A stretch of DNA of 30,120 nucleotides, taken from Trachelipus rathkii. Taxonomy: Eukaryota > Arthropoda > Malacostraca > Isopoda > Trachelipodidae. Both the position numbers and the translations under genes were made by a program. Under the pieces are notes generated by a model that saw only the letters and a list, made by a program, of their open reading frames with translations, had not been told where the DNA came from and did not search any database. Below, piece by piece: positions 18,905-30,120 of this stretch; the first letter of the stretch is position 1; each line of letters opens with the position of its first letter. Location of the stretch: contig JABUQX010126259.1 of the NCBI GenBank assembly GCA_015478945.1, positions 1 through 30,120 on the forward strand, in the 5' to 3' direction.

Positions 18905-21900
18905 TGATAGATTAAAGAATGACATTTGGGTCATAGATTTAAAGGTAGTGAACATTGGTCATAGATTTAAAGAGTGAACAGTGGTCTCATATCTTTAAAG
19001 AGTGAACAGTGGTCCATAGATTTTAAAGAGTGACCCCAGTGGGGTACAGGATTTTAAAAGGTGCAACTATTAAGGTCATAGATTTAAAGAGTGACAGTGG
19101 GTCATAGATTTACAGAGTGACACAGTGGTCAGTAGATTAAAGAGTGAACAGCATGGGTCATTAGATTTAAAGAGTGGAACAGTGGGTCCATAGAATTTAA
19201 AGAATTGAACTTGGGGTCATAGATTTAACAAGAGGGACATTGGGTCATAGATTTTTAAAGAGTAAACAGTCGGGTCATAGAGTGTTAAAAAAGTGAACAG
19301 ATGGGTCCATGGAGATTTTTAAAGAAGTGAAGCAAGTGGCGTCTATAGATTTAAAGAGTGACATTGGAAAAGGTTTAAAAAGTGAACAGTGGGTCATAGA
19401 TTTAAAGAGTGAACTGTGGGTCATAGATTTAAAGAGTGAACTGTGGGTCATAGATTTAAAGAGTGAACAGTGAGTCATATATTTAAAGAGTAAACAGTGG
19501 GTCATAGATTTAAAGAGTGAACAGTGGGTCATAGATTTAAAGAGTGAACAGTGGGTCATAGATTTAAAGAGTGAACAGTGGGTCATAGATTTAAAGATGA
19601 ACAGTGGGCTCATAGAGATAAAAGAGTGAACAGTGGTCCATACACGATTTAAAAAGTATACATTGGTGCATGAGATTTAAAGAGGGAACATTGGGTCATA
19701 GATTTAAAGAGTGAACAGCGGGTCATAGATTTAAAGAGTGAACAGCGGGTCATAGATTTAAAGAATGAACATTGGGTCATAGATTTAAAGAGGGAACATT
19801 GGGTCATAGATCTAAAGAGTTAACAGCTTGTCATAGATTTAAAGAGTGAACAGTGGGTCATAGATTTTAAAAGAGTGAACAGTGGGTCAGTATTTAAGAG
19901 TGAACAGTGGGTCCATAGATTAAAGAGTGAACAGTGGTCATAAGATTTAACAGAATGCAACATATGGTCATAGATTTAAAGCAGTGAACAGTGAGTCATA
20001 TATTATAAGAGTGAACAGTGGAGTGATAGATTTCAAGAGTGAAAAAATCTTGTGGTCATGAGATTTAAAGAGTGCACTGTGGGTCCACAGATTTAAAGAG
20101 TGACAGTGAGTCATATATTATAAAGAGCTAAGCAGTGGGTCATAGATTTAAAGAGTGAACAGTGGGTCATAGATTTAAAGAGTGAACAGCGGGTCATAGA
20201 TTTAAAGAATGAACAGCGGGTCATAGATTTAAAGAGTGAACAACGGGTCATAGATTTAAAGAGTGAACTGTGGGTCATAGATTTAAAGAGTGAACAGTGA
20301 GTCATATATTTAAAGAGTGAACAGTTGGTCATAGATTTAAAGAGTGAACAGTGGGTCATAGATTTAAAGGGTGACCAGTGGGTCATAGATTTAAAGAGTG
20401 AACAGAGAGTCATAGTTTAAAGAGTGAACAGTGGGTCATATATTTAAAGAGTGAACAGTGGGTCATGAGATTTAAAGGGTGAACAGTGGGTCATAAATTT
20501 AAAGAGTGACAGTGGGTCCATATATTTAAAGAGTGGAACAGTGGGTCATGATTAAGGGGTGAAACAGTGGGTCAATAAATTTAAAGGTGAACAGTGGGGT
20601 CATACATATTGTAAAGAGTGAACAGTGGTTATAGATTTTAGCACGAGTGACCAGCGGGTCATGATTTTAAAGAGTGAACAGTGAGTCATAGATTTAAAGA
20701 GTGAAGTGGGTCATATATTTAAAGAGTGAACAGTGGGTCTAGATTAAAAGAAGTGAACGTGGGGGTCATAGATTTAAGCGGTGAATCAGTGGGCTCCTAG
20801 ATTTAAGAGTGAACCAGAGAGTCATAGATCTTAAAGAGGTTGAACAGTGGGTCATATAAATTTAAAGAGAGTGAGACAGTTGTCATAGATTTAAAAGAGT
20901 GAACATTGGTCAGGTAGTTTAGAGTGAAACAGCGGTCATAGTTTTAAAGAAGTGAAACAGTGAGTCGATAGATTTGAAGAGTGAACAGTGGGTCAATATT
21001 TAAAGAGTGAACAGTTGGTCATATGATTTAAAGAGTGAACATTGGGTCATAGAATTTAAAGAGTGAACAGTGAGTCATAGATTTAAGAGTGAACAGTGGT
21101 CATATAGTTTAAGAGTGAACCAGTGGGTCACTAATTTAAAGGGTGAACAGTGGGTCATAAATTTAAAGAGTGAACAGTTTGGTCATAGAAATTGTTAAAG
21201 AGTGAACAGTGGGTCATAGATTTAAAAAGTGAACAGTGGGGTCATAGATTTAAAGAGTGAACAGTGAGTCATAGATTTAAGAGTGAACAGCTTGGTCAGT
21301 ATGATTTTAGAAGAAAGTGAAACAGTGGGTCATTAGATTTAAAAGAGTAGAACAGTTTTGGTCCATCAAATTAAAAGAGGCTGAACAGTTTGGTTGGTCA
21401 GATTTAAAGAGTGAACAGTGGGATCATAGATTTCAAAGACTGACAGTGGGTCCATAGATAGGTTAAAGCAGTGACGAGCGGGTCATATAGTTGCACACAT
21501 TTTGATCTGTATTTCTATGACTCCAAGTGACTGAGTACCTGGATGGCAGATTATTTAAAGTGGGTCATAGAGTTATAAAGAGTGAACAGTGAGGTCATAG
21601 ATTTAAAGAGTGAACTGTGGGTCATAGCATTATAAAGAGTGAACAAGCGGGGTCATACTATAGATTAATAATATAGTAAGTATAGAACAGATATGAGTCA
21701 TTATCTTATAGAGTGTTTAAAGAATGAACCATTATGGGTTCAGTATGATTTAACAGAGGGAACATTGGGTCATAGATTTAAAGAGTGAACAGTGGGTCAG
21801 ATTTCATAGATTTAAAGAGTGAAAAGTGGGTTATATATATAGATTTATAGAGAGTGAACAGTGGGTCATAGATTTAAAAGAGTGAACCAAGCGGCGTCAT

Positions 21901-21948
21901 TTAGATAATATCTATAAGATAGTGAACAGCGGGTCAATTAATAGATAT
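18905..21948. repeat. 27-bp minisatellite array (about 110 copies)
   Basis: The consensus unit is GTGGGTCATAGA followed by TTTAAAGAGTGAACA (27 bp), filling about 3.04 kb. Variants recur: GTGAGTCATATA, GCGGGTCATAGA, GAACTGTGGGTC and GAACATTGGGTC. Copies are nearly perfect at about 19380-19600 and 20130-20400, while others carry frequent one-base indels. A non-repeat interruption lies at about 21488-21545. As 27 is divisible by three, indel-free stretches stay open; on the minus strand they give a nine-residue repeat, CSLFKSMTH (19275-19613 and 20111-20413). There is no start context, signal or domain, so these are treated as repeat artefacts rather than genes. Confidence 0.97.
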
Positions 21949-24129
21949 CTAACTCATGTCGACGACATGCACTTTCAAGTCCTACATTTTTCTCCAAGTT
22001 AAAAATCGTTATTTTTGTTGGTTATTTGATATTCAATATAGATGCAAAAGAACCAGCGTTATATGAAACATGGAAAAACCGAATCACGTAGAGGCATAGA
22101 CAGGAAGGAGAAGGTTTGGCACGAAATGAGCAAAGATATAAATTTACATGTAAATGTTCAGTGTTTTATATAGATTAGTGAATAGTTTAAGATAGTTACA
22201 TTGTGTTGATGAAGAGCTACAAGTAATCACTAATAGTATATAAAATTACTTATAGTGATGGAGTCGTCTATCTGGAGACTTATTACTTTTGCGACCATCG
22301 CACATAAATAAAGAACACTTGAGCATTGTTCGTGTAGATTTTTCACACAGGATTTTCATACAAATTCTCTATTAGCCATTGTTCGAGTTGGTTTATAATT
22401 AATATCCATGATGAAACTCTATAGAACTTCTAATAATCTTATAGTGGTGTATCATATTCTTGTTGGTGACCATCATGATCTTATTTATTCTGACGAGCTA
22501 ATAAGAATTATTATCTGCTTGCTCGTGGGACTCAGAAGGAGCATATAGAAATGTGGATTTATAGACTTTGTTTACAGTATATTCTTGTAGATCGTCGCAC
22601 GACATAAATTTCAAGACTATAATTAGAGAGAGGGTAATATTAGTAAGAGTATAGTGAAGATATGGTATACACAAACTGTGATGGATACGCTATCTAGTAT
22701 CTTGATATTTATTATCTTGTGGCCAGACTGAATAAATCGAAAGCTTTATCCCAGAATATTTTAATGATCTCAGTTTTTGCAAATCATCAATGATTGCATC
22801 GAGTACGGGTCAATATTCTTTGTGTTGAGGATTGACCCAGAATATTTTAAGAAGCATTACAGTATATTATCTATATTAGTTAGCCAGATTAAATCTGAAG
22901 ACTCATCTTCAGATATTTATTCTTTGTTGCTACATTAAGATGTTATTATCTTGATACAGAGATACTTAATATGATAATCTGATTTCTTATGGTGTTCAGG
23001 CACAAATAACTACAGTAAAGACACATAAACAGGCCATTATTTACTTTAGTCTGCTCTCGGGAGACAGCTATTAAAGACAGATGTTCGACATAGACGTTTA
23101 ACAAAGAAGATTAGTTACTTGTTGTGCTAGGTACTCTTATATACCGCATAGTCGTGGAAGATCTATCAGAAATTGATTTCTTGTGGGCTTCATGAAAATA
23201 TTACAGTCAAGACCCCTGAGGTACACCCGCTGTTACTCCTCTGGTATCAAGAACATTATTTACTTACCTGAACGTTCTATTTTTCCATTGTTAAAGTAGA
23301 ATGTAATAAGGGTGAGGCAAACGCCTCTAACACCATATCTTTTCAATTATTTTATAAAGATGTTTATAAATTGTATCGATATCCTAAGAATAATTCAAGT
23401 AGGCTTCAATTGCATGCTGGTTAAGAGATGTATTATTATTTATATCGCTTAGGAAGGGGGAGAGAGTAGTTTTCTGTAATCTTTTTTCCTTTACATACCC
23501 ATACAGGTGAGCACAGGTCAATGAATTTTTGAAGAAATAATGTCAATCTGTTATAGATTAGCATCTCGAATATTTAGGTCATTGAGGATTAAATTGGAAA
23601 AGGTTTGTTATTTTCCACTTTATTACGGCATCCAGATTTATGGATATGACTCAAGTTGTTTTAGAACACGAGATACAACTCTCATGTAAATAGGACAGAT
23701 AGAATATAGTGTATTTTATCGTTCGGCTGTGGTAGGTAGGCGCGTTCATGTGGTGCACTTAGTAATAGATATATCTCGTGCAATACATCGTGTATTAACT
23801 ATGATCTTTTTGTAGTGCATGAGTGCGCTCAGAAGTCAAAATCTAGTTATTCCGTTTTGCTCATAATCGGTGATCATTAATTCTCTCTCTCAAGATTGGG
23901 CTTGCTGCTGCAATAACAGCTTTGTGAGCAAATATAAGTCCGATTCTGATTGGTTATTAGTTTTAGTTAATGATGTTAAATCCCTAATTTATCACCGGCT
24001 CTGGCTCTAAATATGGATCACTGAAATTGGATACAACCATTAAATAAAAGTGACCTCACTCAGTTCCAGATCCATTTGTATCTTGATTGTGAGGCTGAAT
24101 ATATGTGATGTATATCTTGTTAAGAGATT
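21949..24129. other. AT-rich unique DNA, nothing recognised
   Basis: Stops are frequent in all frames. A short partial duplication is visible at 22724-22900: CCAGAATATTTTAA occurs twice, and GGCCAGACTGAAT is echoed by AGCCAGATTAAAT. GGTCAATATTC and GGATTGACC nearby form a weak inverted pair. No gene or RNA is supported. Confidence 0.4.
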
Positions 24130-25235
24130 AGGGTTACAAAAAGATTATGAAATATAGAATTCGAGGTAGGGGTGGCTGAAATCGGGCGGATATTAATGAT
24201 ATAGAAATGGAGCTTATTGTAGCTCGAAAAAAAAAATATAAGGGTATTATAGCTACAATACTAACCTATTAATATATGCGTGGTGATGAATTATTGGTTA
24301 TTTGTATATAGTGTATATATGCGAATCTGAAAGATAGTAGTTTGATGAAGGATATGGTAGAGTAGAATTTGGCAGTGAATGTGTTGGTAAAAGGAGAGCT
24401 GTGAAAGTAAACGTGGAGATGTAATGATTAAAGTTAAGTGTTTTTGGAAGTTATGACATAATCATGTTATGATATTATGATTAGATGGTGAGCTATTAAG
24501 CTGATACTAATGATGTCTGAGTTTATATGAATATTATTAGTATAGATATAGTTGGTAATGAGAAGGAACGGATATGCAGTAAAGTATATGTTTATAATAG
24601 AATAAGTTGTGAGTAGCAGGAAGGTGGCTGGTGCAATTTAAATAGTTGGTGGATGTAAAGATATAAAGACTAAGTCATTGGATAATAGTGATATATATTG
24701 ATTAGCTTTGTAATGGATATCGCAACAAAATTGGTATATGATTTATAAAGTTCTGTGCATAATAGTGTAAAGTCGGAACCGGAATATGTGTGATCTAATG
24801 TTCAGATGGAATTTTGGATGAAAACTATTAAACAAGAATAAAGTACAAATTAGTGGTAACAGTCTGAATGTGATCTTTTTTAGTAGGATTTGGATTAAAT
24901 GTGTGAGAATAAAGAACTTAGTGAAAAAATAGGCCCTCGAAATGTATATAGAGATATTTAATGGTGTTGATATGGGTCGAGAAGAGAAAGATAAGGTGAG
25001 AGAATAATGAAGTATGTTGAGAGTTTGGTCAGTGGAAAGGGGCACTATGTGACAAAATGGTAGTCGGTTGGTTAAAAGCGGATGTATCTGTGAGCAAGAA
25101 AGTGTGTTGTGGATAGCACAGATACTTTACAGGTCGAAAGGAGAGACCGAAAGGATAAAAGTGTATTGAGTCGTCAACAGCGTATAACCGAATGGTGTGA
25201 CACGAAGGAGAAAATGTTACTCAATATGTATGGTG
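24130..25235 (+). pseudogene. second copy of the non-LTR reverse transcriptase
   Basis: The plus strand is G-rich and C-poor, like the coding strand of the 13505-14900 element. Shared nucleotides prove relatedness: AGGTGGCTGGTGCAATT (about 24621-24637) and GGTGGATGTAAAG (24648-24660) occur with the same order and near-identical spacing in the reverse complement of 14010-14048. Protein motifs in order are CESE (about 24320), GYGRVEFGSECVGKRRAVKV (about 24350 onwards, the block after the active site, family 'ER.C.RRKL.VNV'), SSRKVAGAI (about 24610), CKDIKTKSLDNS (about 24653), and a degraded 'GRPRKRW' stretch (about 25133-25163). The active site and everything upstream are not recognisable, so the copy looks 5'-truncated and is more decayed than the first. 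A 100-codon minus-strand open frame inside it is a shadow. Confidence 0.75.
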
Positions 25236-27600
25236 ATTAGAGTACTTGTATGAAGTGAATATTTCGCACTTGTTTATTATTATCTGTTAAACAGGATGTC
25301 AATGCAGAGATTCATTTAGTTGAGAGAGATGCGATATGGGTTTGTGCCACTGGGACCACGAATGACCTTACATTGACGATCTTACCTAGTGGAAAGGTTC
25401 CATTCGCCGTGGACTCATCCTATCACTATGAAGTCATGTTGTGACAACGAGCAATAATGCACTTTTTGACTAGTACCACGAACCAGCATGGTATATAAAC
25501 CTTCTACTAATTATATTGGACTTATCTATGTATACCAGGCGGACCAACACAATTGTATTAGACTTGCGCATACGAGTACTCATTCATTCGGAACTCATCA
25601 TGTTTCAAACTCTACTCTCTACTCCATCTCTACAACAAGTGAACTCTTTTTTTGCTTCAGAAAGATCGTAATTATACTAGTTTAGTCAACATGTTACCTT
25701 CTATCTCTCGAAAATGTAAAAAACCATTTGAGGGAAGTTTATAAAAGAAAATGGTGATGGTAATGAGTGCGAGGCACATATAGCAAGGATAATTAGTTGT
25801 GTGATGTAATTTTATGAGTGAAAAGTAAACTTACAAGTGAGAAGTTCAGAGGTGGCCTTCCACATAAAGGAGGACTAAGTCTCTTCCATCTAAAACGCGA
25901 CTTCTGGAGGGAGAATACACCTCTCCACCTGCTATACAAGACCCAAACCTAAAAACCTTGGGGTAAGTGAATGCAAAGGCCATATATATCCACTTTATTG
26001 ACCTCAAATTGATTATATAATTTTAAGAGTTTAATTAATAATTGATTGATGTGATTTGTTGTATTAGCCAAATAAAATATTTCTCCATAGAAAATGTAAT
26101 ATTTTTTATATTAATTTAGCTATTTTACCCCTGAAAAATCAGAGGTCTTCTCTGGGCTCATGTTGAAATTTAGCATGAAATGTTTAGCATTGATGAGCTC
26201 TCTTTAGTTTTGAAGTTAAAGTTGGATTGGTGTATTTACAGTATCTCAACTATAAACCAAGGGAAGTAATTATATATAATAATAGTTTACGATATAATGA
26301 ATCTAGTAGTGACTATATTATGTGATATTTTACTCTCATTTCCTAGAATTTAGGTGATTAAAGACAAATAACATCACAAGGTAATACTAACTAAAATCAA
26401 TTATCCAATATAATGAAAAATTTTTAATAATATAGTCTAAATGTCATTATACTATAATAATTTGTGTCTATTATCTTTATTTATAACCAAAAATATGAAT
26501 TTCTAAACAATATATCACAACAATCAATATAATTATACTTCTAGTGTGTGTGTTAGTAGTATGATCTGACAGCTTATAAAACGAGAAAGGAAAAAGTAAA
26601 GAATATTACTAACATACCCACTTACCATCCCAGTTGAGTATTATCATGAACGGAAGGTAAAGGAGCTGAAGCTTATGAATCTGTAACTAAACCCAAACCA
26701 CCATAGCTAGGCTTACAATAAAACAAAACAGAGATGAGATTTATGCTCTTAATTCTTGACTCTAATTATATATAATAGTGTAGGTTATAACTTATTGATT
26801 ATTTATATTTTTTAATTACCGCCGTTCATATCTTTCTTCTAGAGTGGCCAACCCGTCAGGTTTCTCTCTGAGAAATATTTCGCAATTATTTACGCACTCC
26901 AATTTCATATCTGCCTAAGAATCGATGATTATAAGAAAATTGTAATTTAAGCCTTGAGGTAAGCGAGGAACTGATCGAACTGTCCCTAGGCAAGATCACT
27001 TCTTGGTCAAGATCATTTGATAATTCATAAATTTCATTTTGTTGTAATGCAGTGATAATATGGATTAGGTTTGGATTGGAATATTTATCTTCCATATGGA
27101 TGTGATCCTACATTCTCTCCCCTACGAGTTAATGATGATCATGGGAGCTGCAGTTGGTTCTTATATGCTGTCAAATGTCCATTGACTACTCTCAACGAGA
27201 TAGTGTTGGAACTCCTTTATTAGCTGTCTGTTGCGCTACGATTGTAAATTTGAAGTATATCTTAATATTGATAGAGCGGCACCTCTAACTAGAAGATTAT
27301 CTGTGCCTCATGTAAAATAGCTCCTGCTCTCTGCAAGCTCTCCAAATCTGCTTCGCGTACTAGCTATCAGGGACCTTATCTGTATTTACTTATGCTGATA
27401 AGATATGGTGAATTTGCTAGGTGTGTACAGCTAATAAGATAGACATCTTCCACACATGGGTATTTACTATAAGGTGGAAGGACTTACCAAACATATAACG
27501 GTATATTTATATATCAACCAGGTGGCAGTAGATAAGTAGGAAGCACACCCAGGATATGGGGTTACAGAATCAGTTACAGTAGGAACCGCATTTAATTCTT
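25236..27600. other. AT-rich unique DNA with isolated open frames
   Basis: Two open stretches have ordinary composition but no known family: plus 25488-25685 (65 codons, hydrophobic end) and minus 26886-27095 (69 codons, includes NDLDQEVILPRDSSISSSL). A slightly GC-richer patch lies at about 25850-25960. Nothing else is recognised. Confidence 0.35.
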
Positions 27601-30120
27601 AATTGCATAAGGAAGTAAGGAAAGCCATGGGAAAAGCCTAGCCTATATAACTATGCCTCTGGTGTTCTACACTCCGGTCATCATTTCCGTCGTGGGTTCA
27701 GTGATATATTATATAATTGATCAGTCTCTATTTTGAATGCATTGCTATTTAGGTAACGCATTCTCTCTTCATTAAGGGAATTTAGATAGTGGGCCTATTT
27801 CGGCTTTAGGTGTATGAAATATATATTGACTAGATCTGGTCTAACAATGAGGATTTGTCTTAATAATTATTATACATATACATGACAATTTTTCCAAAAA
27901 CGTTAATCTAGATGTTATTGCTTGGATGTGACAACAACCATATCCTCGAATAATAAAAATCTCTCTTTAGTACACTAAGTATAACAATTAGGTTATCCGG
28001 GAATCCTAAGCAATTTGGTATTATTGATTCTGACGGGCCTCTAAGGTTCTCCATATGAATATCCAAAGCATTCCTGATATAGGATTATAGCAAGGTATGT
28101 TTGAATGCTCTAAGTTCCATTTAACTCGATAGTAGTTCTCCAGCGCGGTTATGTAATCCATCACTTCATTTGTATATACCGAGAAGAGAGTCTCCTCATA
28201 TATTAAGTTTCAGCGATTACTGAAGTCTACATGTAAAACAAGTCGCAATACCAGCTTACTGGGGCCTCCGTGGATATGATCAAATTAGACCATTGATGTA
28301 TACCTATATAGTAAATTGTAAGATATGCGTAAGTCTGGGATAGTGGGAAGCACTACATACAATTTTGCATTAGGTTTAGCGGTTACACAGTTAACAAACA
28401 ATAAGATTATCTTTAGTGTATTTGAGGGGTCCTAATGGCTAATGCTTCTGTACTTATCTGATAGATGATTCTACTATTATTGGGAAGTGTTATGATCACT
28501 TGAATATGTACTATAACGCACCTAAGTTCACCTTACATGTGTTAATGCATGCACTATGAGTTTTACAGTTTAGAGCGCACTATGTTCGGTTATACTGGTC
28601 TCACTTATATTTCAAAACAATAAGATATAAGATGGAACTTATATATGTAGTTGTAGCTCCTTAAGTCATTTTTTATAGTTATATCAACTCTAAGTGTATA
28701 TGATAATATAGTATTGGGTGTTAAATTGTATACTCTATATCTGAAATTCAATTGTGAATGAAGCGGAAAATCTTGGAAGAAGGACTCTTAGGAATTTGAC
28801 CGAATGATTTCCTGGGTTATCCCTTTTCCGGTCGTAGTCGGATTCAAAATGTGAGATCCAGGAGTGTCCCAAAAACAAAATCTGCAATGAAAAATTTATA
28901 TCGATTAATATCAATATAGTGGATAAGATATAATTGAGATTTTTAATTTATTACATCATCCTTGAAATGGTAACAATCTCAATATATCTTTTAATTTCTT
29001 TCAAACATATACCTATTTAATGATTAACTTGCACCCTTTACCTCACTACATTACACAATATATATATATATACCTTATAGGGTAAAAAATCTTATATACA
29101 GTACTCAATATTTTTATTTTAATACAAAAAATTTATTTACATATAAGGACAAATTTTCTCATAATTTAATTACATTTTTTTTCGAAATATTTTATCCTTT
29201 TCTAATATATTTATAACATAGTCCATCTCAAGAGTAGTAATGTCATACCTATCTATGGTAACTTGTTCACCTTCATTGTGATCTTTTATCTTATCTCCCA
29301 GAATGCGTGAGCTGTATCCATTATAGGTACATCAAAAGTTATACTCATCCTGTGGAGTTATTCTCAATCTTGTATTCTATGAGAAGCATAATATTGTTAG
29401 GTTCTCAACCCACACTCAATCTCTTTGATCTTCTTAAACTATCATACCTTAGTTTATATTGCGGCGTTTGAAACTCAAAGGTTCTTTACGTTTTATCTCT
29501 GATGAGTGCCAATTGTACTATACTCTACCTTCTTATGTGCAAGGGAACATGACCATTACAGGGAGTTAACATTTCCCACAGAATTATCATAACTCACTCG
29601 GTACGTTCATTAATATTAAAAATTGTTTTCAGATATAATAGTTCAATCGTTCACTTATCTCTCCTGCTGCTACCGTTCACAGTTTGAGAATTGACTAAAA
29701 GAAAAACAATTCAATTGACAGCGGCATAATTATGAAAAGTCCTAGACTCACTCTCTCAAGGGAATCTATATATGTGAAATCATCTTAAATGTGAAACTCG
29801 CATTAGATGCTGTCAAACAGTGTCATTATGCAAAAAAAATCACCTGTGAGTAGATTGTGAGATAGATCTCAAAGATGCTCTGAAGACGCTTTAGAGTTCT
29901 TGCCTCTAAGAAACATAGTTCCCAAGAGACACTTTGTGATTTTCTCAAGAAAGGCAACGAGAAAGAGAAGAGAAACTTCGGAGTTGTCTGTTTTAAAAAA
30001 AATAATATTGTTCTGCGGAAGTTTGTGTAGAGTTGATGAAAAAAAATGAGGTTTGAAGAAGTAAATAACCTTGTTTTTTTATGCCATAATTTGATATTCG
30101 AATAAGATCATAGGTCAATT
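27601..30120. other. AT-rich unique DNA, nothing recognised
   Basis: No open frame of note, no tandem array beyond a short (TA)n at about 29059-29073, and no RNA gene were seen. Confidence 0.4.

Noticed and set aside
19275..20413. Minus-strand open frames encoding a nine-residue repeat (CSLFKSMTH)
   Set aside because: They are the direct product of a 27-bp tandem repeat whose length is a multiple of three. They stop wherever a one-base indel occurs and have no start context or non-repeat domain.
18905..21948. CRISPR array
   Set aside because: Units are directly adjacent with no unique spacers, so this is a minisatellite in eukaryotic DNA.
24743..25045. 100-codon minus-strand open frame
   Set aside because: It lies antisense to the plus-strand reverse-transcriptase remnant. 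Low C on the plus strand makes long antisense frames likely by chance.

Overview
The window looks like repeat-dominated nuclear DNA from a eukaryote, most likely an arthropod and plausibly a decapod crustacean. Long AT-dinucleotide arrays (with CT and CA tracts) fill much of 4.4-9.0 kb and recur to 16.9 kb. There is a 3-kb 27-bp minisatellite, and every recognisable coding segment is a broken transposable element. No operons, bacterial-type genes, rRNA, convincing tRNA, CRISPR or intact host gene were seen. The decapod assignment rests on recalled similarity of the reverse-transcriptase remnants to a family common in decapod genomes, so it is inference. Many one-base indels occur in the simple repeats, the minisatellite and the transposon remnants. 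They could be decay or unpolished long-read error, and the sequence alone cannot separate these.

Layout. 1-1130: AT-rich, G-poor DNA with small GC hairpins. 1127-1276: a short lysine/arginine-rich open stretch. 1277-2600: AT-rich DNA with a palindrome between direct repeats. 2604-2954: a GC-richer unidentified block. 3038-3965 (+): a decayed mariner-like transposase. 4456-9016: AT arrays with CAGCGG-containing islands, CT tracts and a CA tract, plus a GTAC-rich patch at 7911-8042. 9598-11281 (+): a broken hAT transposase gene with intron-like interruptions. 11390-12870: a GC-richer block I cannot identify. 13505-14900 (-): a degenerate non-LTR reverse transcriptase. About 15290-16030: probable hAT terminal DNA ending in a terminal-inverted-repeat-like sequence. 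17500-17960 (+): a possible second retrotransposon tail. 18905-21948: the 27-bp minisatellite. 24130-25235 (+): a second copy of the same reverse transcriptase, in the opposite orientation. The rest (21949-24129, 25236-30120) is AT-rich DNA in which I recognise nothing.

The genes do not form a pathway. The window is a graveyard of at least three transposon classes (mariner, hAT, non-LTR) embedded in expanded simple repeats. The most notable structures are the inverted pair of reverse-transcriptase copies about 9 kb apart, the minisatellite whose 27-nt period creates false open frames, and the recurring CAGCGG island inside the AT arrays. I found no convincing novel functional system.
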